From: Kudoa neothunni
Lineage: Eukaryota; Cnidaria
Length of the DNA: 64,000 nucleotides
Assembly (NCBI GenBank): GCA_964304625.1
Contig: OZ199839.1
Location: 6,324,001-6,388,000, forward strand
Reading direction: 5' to 3'
The first letter of the stretch is position 1. Each line of letters begins with the position of its first letter. A program made the position numbers and the translations under genes. The notes below the pieces were generated by a model. That model saw only the letters and a program-made list of their open reading frames with translations, had not been told where the DNA came from and ran no database searches. Below are positions 49,891 through 61,600 of the stretch, piece after piece.

Positions 49891-51274
49891 CAGTATTTCA
49901 AGACCTAAATGCAACCCCATGCAATAATGTCCAAACAAGGAAATATGTTATCTTAGGTGATGATATGAAACAAATGGCAGTTTCACTAGCCGAAGTTCAT
50001 AACCTCTTTCGTATAATTTCAAATTATTTCTAGGATGGATACTCTAACAAATACATTGCCGAGAAAATGGGTGCACATAAATCAACCATTGGGCGCATTT
50101 TGAAGACAAAATCGATGACTACTGAATTAAGTTCACCAACAAAGAAAGCGGGTGGCAGACGGTCAAAATTGACTGAAACCCATAAATTATACATCCGCGA
50201 ACTTGTGGAGGAGGATTACATTAATTTCTATTACTGAAAAATTTCCATTTTACCCCTAGGAAGAAATTCTCAGGATTGTATTGAAACGAGAAAAAGGTTT
50301 ATTATCATTTTAAAAAATCGCTTAAAAATGAATAGGTACGTGATACAATATCCTGAATTGAAGCCTCGTCATTCCACTGCCATCTATATAGATGAATCGG
50401 GCTTTTCTTTGTCAATGAGAAGAACATTTGGACGAGCACTTTCAGGGTCAAGAGCGAATCTGAAAGTGAAAAGCATTCGCTCTAAAAATATTACATTAAT
50501 CGCGGCAATAAGCTCGGAACGGGTGTGGACATTCCACGTAGAAAATGGAACTGTCAACCAACAAGTTTTTTCTATTTTCATAGACAAACTATTTTCCGAC
50601 TTAAACTGCAATGGAGTTGATAACGCCCTATTAATAATGGACAATGTGAGATTCCACATACCATACGTTATTATTTCTTCCATCAAATTAAGTCCATTGT
50701 AAGAAACAAGGGACCATCTAATCAGGAGGAATTGATCAATGCAGTTATGACTAGCTCGGGTGGAGTTTTTTGTGACCAACTACAAAATTATGCGAATCAT
50801 GCGGAATCCTATTTCGCAGCATGTATTAATTCGGAAGAAGTTAACAATTAGATTAATTTTACGTTGTGCTAAAAACATGAAGTTTAATTTTCTGCCAATT
50901 TATATTTCATTTTTGTTTGTGCATGTCAAGAAGATTACAAATTTAAAAGTGGTAATTAAAGAAGCAGTAAAATCTTACATTGAAACAGTATATTTTTGAG
51001 AAGCGTAAGTATTGAGAATGACACCTTGGTTAAATCGATGACAAAAATGAATAAAAATTTAATTCCTTTATGTATTTAAATAAATATGAATAAACTCTGA
51101 GTACAACAAATTATTTGATGCAATTCGTTAATCACATAAAATTCGAAATGTTATTCACTCTATCATAACTAACCATGTAGAATATTGTTAAAAAATATCC
51201 TAATTTTATACAAATTAAATCTAAAAAAAATAAGTTGTTTATTTAAAAAGTTGCATTTAAGTCTTGAAATACTG
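49891..51274 (+). mobile_element. Tc1/IS630-like DNA transposon, internally deleted
   Basis: Ends are 25-base inverted repeats CAGTATTTCAAGAC(C/T)TAAAT... differing at one position (49891-49915 and 51250-51274). TA dinucleotides at 49889-49890 and 51275-51276 form the target duplication expected for the Tc1/mariner superfamily. Length 1384 bases. The transposase inside lacks its third catalytic segment, so the copy is not autonomous. Confidence 0.82.
49965..50852 (+). pseudogene. Tc1/IS630-like transposase, missing the third catalytic region
   Basis: Exon 1, 49965-49994 (MKQMAVSLAE), joins across a GT-AG intron to DGYSNKYIAEKMG at 50034, a helix-turn-helix start, followed by GGRRSKLTETHKLYIRELV. 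The frame is disturbed near 50230-50330. The DDE core resumes at 50328 with AIYIDESGF (first Asp) and RRTFGRALSGSRA, typical of the IS630-like group, then ALLIMDNVRFH (second Asp). The expected PPYSPxxNPIE segment with the last catalytic residue is absent; after a frame change a C-terminal part SNQEELINAVM ends near 50850. It therefore cannot be active. Confidence 0.75.
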
Positions 51275-51276
51275 TA

Positions 51277-51760
51277 ATATCGATGTTTGTTTACTTCAGA
51301 GTGATACTCAATTAGAATAAACTTAAACTCACTATATAGAAGGAGTCTCTTAATTATGGTATAGAATGTTTTAAAAATGTTAAGTATGTCCTTTGGAGTA
51401 ATTTTAAGACAAATAAAACTAGTAACGTCACATTTACAAAAGATGTTACATTTCCTTTAAAATTTGAAGAATAAACAAATTATTTAGGATGTGTTATCAA
51501 TTTTCAAGCGCTATGGATGATATAGTTAAGCGGAAGAGATTATGATCATTTTAAATAAAACACATAATTCGATATTAAAGTTGTTGCCATGTTGGGATAA
51601 TTTTGTAGTTTTATAAGCAATCTAAAAACGATGTACGAAGTAAGTAGAGTTTTCAAATAATTAAATTTTTGTGATAACTTCTTATATGAAAATTTCTTTT
51701 TATCAAACATATCGATTGTGATTGAAACTATACTCGTCTTTAGATAAGTTTTTATTCATT
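51277..51760 (+). repeat. unnamed dispersed repeat, copy A, right piece
   Basis: Continues the repeat interrupted at 49890. Shares CGATGTTTGTTTACTTCAG, GGAGTAATTTTAAGACA and GTTGCCATG-type blocks with 56690-57000, same orientation. Confidence 0.65.
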
Positions 51761-52988
51761 TTTTGGTTTTCCTAAACTCTCCTGAAACACAGCTGGCATC
51801 ATTAATTCGTTAAGTTTCTACATTTGATGAGATAACTTTTAAATAATGTTTAGGTTCTTAGTAACCTAATTATTCCCTACCCCAGACCTTAAGATTAATA
51901 TTCAAACCAATATATAATTTTCTTCTCGCTAAAACTAATTCATTATGATATAAAAACTGCATGAAAGTATGCGACACCTCATTCTATACGTAGTTTAAGA
52001 ATTTATATGCATGATTATTTTTGCACAAAACACAATTCCCCCCCCCCCCCCTCAATCTCAATACGTGTTATGTAGGTTGTTAACAAATTATTGGTCTATT
52101 CCATCTAACCGATATTTTCACAAAGTTTTTGGTAATCTAAGAATAGTTCAATACAAAGAAATTTTTTGTAGGGCAATCAAACACTACGTTAATTTTTAAA
52201 AGGGTGCACTCCTTCGAGGAAACCAGTTGATTTTAAATTTAATCGTATTTTGTTAATTAAATTTGTATATTTTTGAAACAGTAAGTATTTTTGTTAAAAA
52301 CAAAGGTTACGTTTATTTAAAAATCGGGAAATTATGTTAAAATAGTGAATATGTACGTTACTACTCACAGTTTATTAATACCTCATTAACATCCTTTATA
52401 AAATTTCAAAAAAAGGAGTAACAATTAATATTTTTATTTCTAACGCATCTTAGGTCGATTTTATTTTTTTTATCGTTTGTAGACTAATAATAAATTTTAT
52501 AACTGGAAAGATTAATTTTTATCGTAAGATTTTTAAAAGAATTTAAGCTCATTATATTTTTGGTCATTAATTTGTAAAATAAACGTAAAAATACTTATTA
52601 CTTTCCTTCAATACCTCTATTTATATTTGAATGTAAAGTGTGCGCATAATTTTGTTTATCTAAGTCATCACATCGTAAAAATAATGACAAGCGTTAAAAT
52701 GCAACAATTAAAATAGAAACATAAAATTTACAGTGTTTAAAGTGCTAATTAAATTAACTTAATCGTAGAATTTCTCCATCACACGGTACCAGGCAAAGCT
52801 GGGCATTAGCGCTACATACATAAAAATCAACGAGACTTTTGCGCTAATTTCTGATAAAAGTAATACAGCAGCTGATAAGCGAAACGGCGTCGCGGTGAGT
52901 CCCACTGCGCATCATTATTATTGTCTGCAGATTAGATTGAATAGTAAGGTATTTATCGGTAGACATGTAAGCGAGTCTAGTCAATTAA
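51761..52988. other. intergenic, AT-rich
   Basis: No gene. Holds a C14 run near 52029-52042. The left end of the Merlin element follows. Confidence 0.4.
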
Positions 52989-52996
52989 GAATTAAG

Positions 52997-54508
52997 GGTT
53001 TAAAGTTCAGTTCCTCCTCCCCTTCGGCGGCCGCCGATTGCCTGCAATCAGTAATAATCGGTTCTCCCGCTGTTTGCATTTTCCGGATTATGCTTCCTGC
53101 CATCTTCGCTTACGAAAATTTAGATAACCTAAACTTTGAAGATTTGTGTCACTTCAAAGGTCATCCTGAAAATTTTATTTTATTTTTTCAGCAACTTGAC
53201 TTGCTACCAATATCAATGGTTTGTTCCTGTGTGGGTCAAATGAAATTTTCTCCAAGGAACAATGCTTCTGATGGCTACAGTTTCCACTGCTGTTTCAAGT
53301 CATGTAGGAAGAAATGTTCGTTACGAAATAACATGTTTTTCTACCATGCCCAACTTTCTCTGTATCAAATTTTTAAGATTTTATATCTTTGGAATGTGGG
53401 AGCAACGGAACAATCTTTCTTAATGAAAGAATGCTGTATTAATTCGTCCGCCACTATTGTGGATTGGAAAAATTTTATGCGTGATATTTTTTTGATTCAC
53501 TTCATTCGTAACCCAATCAAAGTTGGTGGCCCTGTCATAGAATTCCAAGTAGACGAAAGTCTATGGATAGTTGGTGGTGTGGATGAGGATGAGGATGAGG
53601 ATGGAAGAGTTTCTATTGTGGAAACCGAAAAGAGAGACACTCCCACTATTGAAAATATTATTACCACTCACTGAGCTAAGTTATGAATACGGTCATGAGA
53701 CAGTAATTCATGATAGGGAGTTTGTCTCGTCTACAGGACAGGAGTCCACACCAATCGAATTGAGGGATTGTGGAGCGCTTTTAAGCGGGAATATCGTTCG
53801 GTGACGAATAAAAAAAAAGAAATGATCGCATCCTATATTGCCGAATGGATATTGAAAAGACTCCATCGGAAGCTTGTTCTTTCTAAACTTTTAGAAGCAA
53901 TTAAACATATTTATATTTTGTAGATTTTATTTTATTGTAAAAATTTATATAATTATTTCTTTTCCAATCGTCAATGTATAAATAACCACAGTAAATTATG
54001 ACAGTGTTAAGTTTATTTTAATTAATGTTGTGTTAACATTAATTAATTTTTTAGAATGATTATGTACATATTTATAAAATAATTAAGATTTTTGTATCAA
54101 ATATCAAAATCTTCCAAAAATTAAATTAAAAGACATTATTTTACGATAACTTAGGCTTATTAGGATATAATTAAAAAAGAAATGACATAAGTGGTTTTAG
54201 TTCATAAATTTTTTCAAAAAGGACCTGTAAAATATTCGTTTATATATAATTTTAAAATTATAGATAAAAATGTACACTGACTTTATTATTTTGTTGGGCA
54301 CATAAATTGGCACCTTATTTTATATTTTAATTTTTAATATTTAAAATAATAAATATTACATTTTTTAATTGATAAATTTTGTTTGATTACGTCTAACTAA
54401 AGTAAACTAGATTTGATTGGGTTTATACGTTATGAAACGTGACCCGATTATTACCGATAGCGGACAACCAACTGGGGGCGCGGAAAGGGGAGGAACTGAA
54501 TTTTAACC
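52997..54508 (+). mobile_element. Merlin DNA transposon (IS1016/ISXO2-like), internally deleted
   Basis: Left end GGTTTAAAGTTCAGTTCCTCC (52997) and right end, on the other strand, GGTTAAAATTCAGTTCCTCC (54508) form inverted repeats. The flanks GAATTAAG (52989-52996) and GAATTAAT (54509-54516) make an 8-bp target duplication with one mismatch; 8-9 bp is usual for Merlin. Length 1512 bases. The transposase inside has lost the middle of its catalytic core. The 3' region from about 53778 matches the remnant at 1191-2142. Confidence 0.8.
53092..53923 (+). pseudogene. Merlin transposase, deleted around the second catalytic Asp
   Basis: The first part is open to 53674. A zinc-ribbon-like start with CSC and CxxCRKKCSLRNN is followed by helices and FQVDES, the first catalytic Asp of the DDE ISXO2-like fold, then WIVGGVDEDEDEDG. 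The expected H-S-D segment is missing. After a frame change the C-terminal part appears: YEYGHETVIH, FVSSTGQEST, then GLWSAFKREYRS and SYIAEW to a stop near 53923. The deletion and frame change make it inactive. The run of Asp/Glu after VGG is a local (GATGAG)n expansion. Confidence 0.72.
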
Positions 54509-54718
54509 GAATTAATGATTGCGTCAATATCAACTCAAATTAATTCCCCTCCTGTGACATTTTGGTAAAAATGCATAATAGCGGTAACATGTGTACTAAC
54601 AAAAGTCGAAGTTTAACGAACGTAATAATAAATTTGGAGGGCGTTTTATTGAAGTTTCATGAAATATCGCAATTAATAAATTTGGGGTTTGTTTTCTGAA
54701 TAAAAATACAGCGATATA

Positions 54719-55404
54719 CATGGGCTGATCAAAAAGTATTGTGACTTTTTAAATAAAAAAAATATATGTACAATTAAAAAGAATTTTTTCGGATCTCCTT
54801 CAAAATATTCTCCGTTCGCATCAGTGCATTTTTTTAACGCCATTTCCACTGAATGAAACATTCTAAAAAGTCATTTTTTCAATGTCTTATGCTGCTCCGT
54901 GACATTCTGTTTTATTTCATCAATAAGGTGGAATCTCCTTCCTTCATGTTGGAATTTAATTTTTGGAAACAGAAAGAAGTCGTGTGGAGCAATATCTGGT
55001 GAATATGAAGGAGGACGTAGCTGGGGAACGTTCACCTTGGCTAAAAAATCTTGAATTTTTAATGATTTGTGTGAGGGGATATTATCGTGATGCAGTATCC
55101 AACGTCCAGAGGAATGCATGTTGGTTCGTTTACAACGAATAGCATCACGTAATTCCCCAAAACTTTGATTTTACTCCGAACTTGGTGGGATTTCTTTGGT
55201 CAGGGCGACGATAATGTTTTCTGACATTCACACGACCTAAACAACTGACTGCCATATTTAATTTTATTATTCATTTGTTAAATTTTTTTCTTAAAAATAC
55301 GCGAATACATATTTATTATAACATTTCATTTTTTCAAAATTACATCTTTATCATACGGGGAAATATTTTAAAAGCCTCGATACTTTTTGATGAAGAACTC
55401 ATTT
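54719..55404 (-). mobile_element. mariner (DD34D) transposon, internally deleted
   Basis: Ends share ATCAAAAAGTAT in inverted orientation (54727 and about 55381-55391) and sit next to TA at 54717-54718 and 55405-55406. On the minus strand 55119-54871 reads LHHDNIPSHKS ... SPDIAPHDFFLFPKIK. There are 34 residues between the Asp of HHDN and the Asp of PHDF, the mariner DD34D spacing. Downstream, GRRF and EIKQNV are typical. The N-terminal half is largely missing, and the element is about half normal mariner length. Confidence 0.8.
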
Positions 55405-56499
55405 TAGATAGTTAAACATTTTCTATATTTTGATTTTGAACTTCCTTTTTTAAAAAACTGACAAAATTTTGATAAATCGTAGAAACTTTACACATTTCAA
55501 TGAATCAATTGAAAATCCAACAATTTATAATGTAATCATAATTAGGCAAAAAAGAAACGGACTGTAATAGTTTTATCTTGATGGCATAGTAATCGCCATT
55601 TGTTTAATCCATTTTACATACTCATTTGCTTTTTCATACATTGAACCCTCGATGCGGCGTGATTCGATACTGCGTAGTTGACAGTTCTAATAATGGGTAA
55701 GTACGTGACATCTCAAAAACCTCATTAGCACGTATTTTTAACTTCCATCATTCATGATTATTTTTTGTAAAATATGAATATTAATGGACAAAATTTAGCT
55801 CGCGTAAATATTTCTGATTTAGCTAAATCTCAATTCGACTGAAGTCGGATACACGTGTAAACTGCATCATTTTTCCATAAACACTGAAAAATAGCAATGT
55901 TTCTTATTGTAACATAATTCATAATTATTATTTTAATTTTTACAATATTTTTGTGCCACAATTAAAGTGATTAACTTTACAAATAAGCTTGTTCAATATT
56001 ACAAAATAATATGTTATTGTACTTTATTTCCAAGCTTTGTATAAACCTTTACAAGATATAATAAAGTGTAATATTATGTTTTTTAGTTTATAAATTTTTG
56101 TTAGAACTTTATGATTAATGGAAAATGGTTTATTCATTAATTAAATGCGAAATTGAAGTTAAGAATAATTATATTCATCAAATATTAATATGTTGAGGTG
56201 TAAAATTAAAGAAAAGTTTAAATAAAAAATACCCCAATCCTATAAATAATTAATTGATGATAGAACATAAGAATATTATGTAGAGATGGGAACGTGTGAA
56301 ATTATTTGTTATTCGTTAAATAAAACATTAAACTTATTGGAGTTTTACATTAAGAAATTTTTATTATTATAGGAAAAATATTTGTCTAAATAAAATTATT
56401 TATAATTATAATAGAATATAACATTATTTTTTTAAGGAAGCAATATATATTTTTAGTTTGTATACAACGAATTCATTAATTGAAATGTCGAAACCTACT
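55405..56499. other. intergenic with one dispersed repeat
   Basis: AT-rich, no gene seen. Bases 55795-55910 are the inverted partner of 4095-4170. Confidence 0.4.
55795..55910 (-). repeat. dispersed repeat, copy 2
   Basis: Inverted match to 4095-4170 with shared TACACGTGTAA-type core and CATAAAC/TTTATGG blocks. Family unknown. Confidence 0.55.
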
Positions 56500-57010
56500 A
56501 TTTGCAATATTGCGCACGCACACTGGAGATTTGTGTTTACACATAAGTTTTAGTATTCATTTTAAAGAATGATACCATTCAAAAAATCGACTATTCAATT
56601 AAAAATAATCAATTAATCACTATTGTTATCAGAAAAAACTAATTCGCTGGTGCCCAATTTAAAAATACCCACATGATGTTGACGTTTGTTTATTTCAGAT
56701 TTGTAGTCGATTCAAATAAAACCCGTTTATTAATCTATAGAATGTGCTAAGAATGATAAGTATGTTGGTTGGAATAATTTTAAGACAGAAGACGCCGTTA
56801 ACGCCATATTTACAAGAGACGTTGCGTTGCATTTCTTGGAAAATTTGTGGCATAGGATAATTTTTCAAGATACATATTCACTTTTAAACACAATTGAGGT
56901 AGTAAATAGTTGCCATGAAAAAATAATTTAGAAATGCATAAAACATTTTAACAACATGATAAATACCTCGATTTTTTTAATCTTTCCTTTTAATCAAACA
57001 CGATATAATA
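56500..57010 (+). repeat. unnamed dispersed repeat, copy B (uninterrupted)
   Basis: Similar to 49700-49890 plus 51277-51760, same orientation. It lacks the Tc1-like insertion, so it shows the empty site around ACATGATGTTGACG. No coding frame is evident. Confidence 0.65.
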
Positions 57011-58631
57011 TTGTATTGGTTGATCGTGCCAGAATTATGGCGAATTAATATCGAACATTTTGGTCGGGCTTGAATAATTATTACAATGATTACTATTGAT
57101 AATTCGTACAAATTTCTCAGAAAACCCCACTTTTAAACTATTTTATTAATAAAATATTTTAATTCGTTCCAACCATCTGAGTACGTTAAACTCTCGATAT
57201 ATTCGTAACTTTTTTGGATTGAGAAAAAATTAAGTATACCGATGCACGCACGCACGCACGCACATACACAAACAAATTTTGTTTAAATATTCGTTTATTT
57301 TGTGGGGGTTTCTCGTTTTGTTGCCTATAGAACCTAATGATTAATTATAAGCATTATAACCAAAGTTAGCGTAAGTGCGATCAGTGACCGATCGATATGG
57401 CATCATCGCCTTTAACCCATCCCGTACCGAGCTCGAAAAAATTCCGTGTGTGCATATGCATACGAGGTCCCTGAGAGATTCTAGTGGAAATCAGTTTAGA
57501 AGTTATTTTTTTATCATTTAAACAACTAAAAGCTACTTGAAACATATTTCTAAGATAGTTTAACACTTTATATATTATTGTGTATAATTGACCAAGAAAC
57601 TCGATTAATTGATTGGTATTCTATGATTTAAACATCAACCTACGACAAAATAAATCTTGTATAACAAATTTTGTCGATATTATATAGTTTCGAGTGATAA
57701 CCGCACACAAGATCATCCCCAGGTTATTCATTAAACTTCCCTCAAAATCCATTACATTATTAAATTAAGTTTAAACATAATTACGTTGAAACTCTCAACG
57801 AAACAACATTCACCAGACCACGATTGTTATGTATTAATCTTTGGTAATCATTATCTCATAATTTAAATTTGAAAATGTTTAGCCTAAATTAAAATTATTG
57901 AGATATATCGGATTTAAATATTCAAAGAAATATAAATGAATATTTTGCAGTCACAAAAATGATTATTATGAACGAAATCATTTGACCAATTAAAAATTTG
58001 AAGCCAAACTTCTTGTTAAAAGTTAATTATAAATTAAAATTTTTCCCTAGTGATGTGCTAAATTAATAGGGAAGTATTCATGAGACTTCAATAGGATGAA
58101 TTGCGTTTGTTAGGAATTAGGAAGAAATTATCTTATTTGGGGTACCTAACATACTCCGCCTGGTACCGGAAAGGTTAAGCTTATGGATCGAGTGTTATTA
58201 TCTAAAGAGGGTGCGAGTCCAATTTTAGCTGAAAAGCGTTGGGCTACATACTGGAGACAGAAACAAAATTACTAAAGTATTATATTTTACAGATATAAAT
58301 CTTTTATCGTAATTAGCACAATCGAGTTCTCTCCAACTGTTAGAAGTTCTCTTAGAAAAGAAATTAGGAACCTCAAGTTGCTTCGTAATTGGGAAAATGT
58401 CGCCAGGGTTGTTGTGATCAACATAAATCTGTAACTTATAGAAATAAACCAACAAAATTCGATTAAATTCATTACTCCAAAGTTTCTGAAAATTAGTTTT
58501 CTATCTTACTACACGCACATGATGTAAAGCAATATCGCAACAGCGAGAGAAAACAAAAAATGAAAAACTTAAAAAGAATAATAAAAACAGCGTTATTGAA
58601 TATGAAATTTTTAGGAAGGGGCCAATAATTG
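57011..58631. other. 3' flank of the WNK gene and intergenic
   Basis: AT-rich. A (GCAC)n tract lies at 57243-57262. No gene is supported; the part next to 58632 should contain the WNK 3' untranslated region. Confidence 0.4.
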
Positions 58632-61600
58632 CTAGGGTGGTTGCGTTGATGAGTTCGATTGCTGATGGTCGATTGTTGGATCTTGTTGATTGGAAGTGAG
58701 TGTAGGTGGAGCTGACGATAATTTTTCAGGTGTATGGGTAGGAATAGGAAATTGACCGCCAGTTTCCAAACTATGAGCACGTAAATCGTCCTGTCGAGTG
58801 GAAGCAGCCATCTCAGGAGTGATAGGCATGGACAAAACATTCATTGGTGTTCCTTGTCCCAGATGTTGAGTTGGAACATTTCGTAATAATACATCGTCAA
58901 GTGGAAAAGAAATTGTTGTCGACGTTGGACTATGTACAGTGCCACTGTGGGTAGCGTTGAAATCAGGAGTAACGTTGCCACTGGTTCGATGGATTGAATG
59001 ACGAGTGGCTGGAGAATTCGATTCACGATAAATCCGTCTATTTATAGCAGTATCCCCATCAACAGTCTTGGCTGAAGGGATAGATTTATGAGTGGGAGTA
59101 CCATGATACTGGGGTGACAAAACTCCGGAGGATGGAGTACTGGGATCGACATTCGCGTTATTAGGGGAATGAAGATCAGAAATCACTGACTGAATCGAAC
59201 ATTGACTAAGATAAGACCCAATGGAAGATTTAGCAGAAGGGACAATTCTACTCGCTAAAATAAATGATCAATTAAAAAAAGATTCGACACATCGTTATTA
59301 TCAATATTATCCAGAATTCAAACAACCTTCAGTTGATGAAGCTCTCATGCTCTCACCCTTGGTAAAGGATTGACTGTTGGCTAAGTTGCCGGATTCGCTC
59401 ATAAATTTCATCTTGTTATCTCTGGACGAAATCTCAATAATATGAGAAATTGATTCAAGTTTCAGTTCGATTAGGGTTCTTAGTGATTCCAAAGTTTCAG
59501 AAGACGCCATTTTTGCAAGGTTATGTCTACTAGCAAAAATATCGATGTTATCCATGAAATTTTGTGATAATCTATTAAATTCTTCGGCAACGTAGATTTT
59601 CATTATATTTAGCTCATGAAGGTATTGACTGGTAGAAGCATTTGCTGTTGTTAAGTTTTCATTATTATTGCCGTTGTAATCGATAACATACGATGAGTCA
59701 TTCATTGGAATAGAATCTTTGGTGACATTTGAGATATTATCTGATGTTTTTACATCAGGGAATTTGGCCAAATCAATAGAGGAGACACATTCCCCGGTTG
59801 ACGGCGACACATGTGATATAGAAGTATCAGTTGATGCAACATTATTACTAAATTTATTCGAAGTGTTGGTTGGAGTTTTTGTGGTTTCTACAAACACTCG
59901 ACTCTCCTGATATCCCTCAACCTCCTCGGTAGCGTTGGGTGAAACACATTCACTACCAAAAACGGCCGTATTGTTGTTGCTAGTTGACTTAGAATTTGAA
60001 GCTGGTGATAAAGTATCATCCTCTCCAACATCACTTAACACAATATCATCAGTGATAGCTTTAATTTTGAATCTAGTTGAGGAAGCAGAGGAGGGAATTT
60101 CCTCGAAATCATAATTTTGTACAGTAGATGGAGGTTCATTAACGAGATTGATTTTAAATCGACCATTCTTATGAGGCGACACATTTACATCGGGGGCAAA
60201 CAAAGTTTCCTTTTCAACAAACACTTGATCAGCATAAGTGGGTGAGTCAGCGTCAGCAGGAGACATATTATCAGTAGCACGATGTATTTTTTTAGTAGCT
60301 TGTTGATCATCCACAGGCATACTTTCATACGACCTTTCGATGACTCTGAATTGAGAGTTTTTCGTGCTGGAGTCATTAGTGCCACTATTACTGGAATCGA
60401 TTGATGCTTGTGATGGTTTTCTGCAATGACCATGTTGATTTTGAGTGGGAATGTTTGAATCACCAGCATGTGAATCATTTTCAAAAGCTTCTACGTTCTG
60501 AACCACAATATCGTGAATGATATATGGTGCAATTTCGTTTCCAAAATTTTCAGCGGTCACTTCAGCTTGTGCTTCTTTCACTATTAGGGTGAGAGCATCA
60601 GTGAGTGATTGCCTTCGATCTTCATTCACATAGTTGCAAAGAATGAGTTTATCGGCCACATCATCGGGAGCATCATCTCCAATACCAAATCTGAAGGTGA
60701 TACGATGAAGTTTGTTCTCAAGGACAGATTCCGCAACTTCGTTGTCAGTAATAAGTTTAAGGTAGAGTTGAATGGAGTCTTGATCAACAGTATTACTATT
60801 AGTAGTATTAATATTAGTGGATGGAATTTTGGTAGTGGAGGAATTTTTTGGAGCAGTACCAGTGGGAGATATATCATCTTTATTTACATGTGTACTTTTT
60901 GTGGCACTGACCTCACTCGACAACCCAGTAAATTCTTGATGGTTGGCTAGGATTTTTGTGTTTGGTTTGTGTTCATCTGGGAGTAATAGTTTAGAAGGAC
61001 TTGCGCCAGCAATGGACGCACCGGAATAATGAACACTTTTGCTGTTGCGTTGAATCTCGGCACTTATTTCAGCAGGGGTCGATACTTCAGTTTCATGGAG
61101 TGAATGAGATTTCTTTATTGACTTGTAGTTCTTTGAACTTTCAGCCTGAGAATCAGCTTTGTTGCTATCAGCAGCCGGTGGTTGAGAGATGTGAGTAGGA
61201 TGTTCCGTGGTGACACTGGGATGAGAATCCGCAGCAACATTAATCCTTTGTTCTTGATGATTTTTGTCAGTGGCTTTTTTAGTAACGATATTTAATGGTT
61301 GATTAGTGCTAGATTGCTTCATTAAATGTCGCAATACAAACACTGCTTCGCTGACCGTATTCACAATAGACGATTCCAGCTTAGGATCTATTAAACCTTT
61401 TTTGGTCAGCTCATTGGCGAGCATTTGGGGAGAATCATTGTGATCAAGCTCAATCTTGATGCTTGTTTTTTTCTCGGAGTTCAAATATTCGCCTGCCGAC
61501 ACAACAGCATTATTATACACCACTGAAAGTATCATGTTAAAAGCGTTCTCGTTGAATTTGGTGTGGTGGGTTTCTGCAGCCTGTCTATCAAGCGGTGTAA

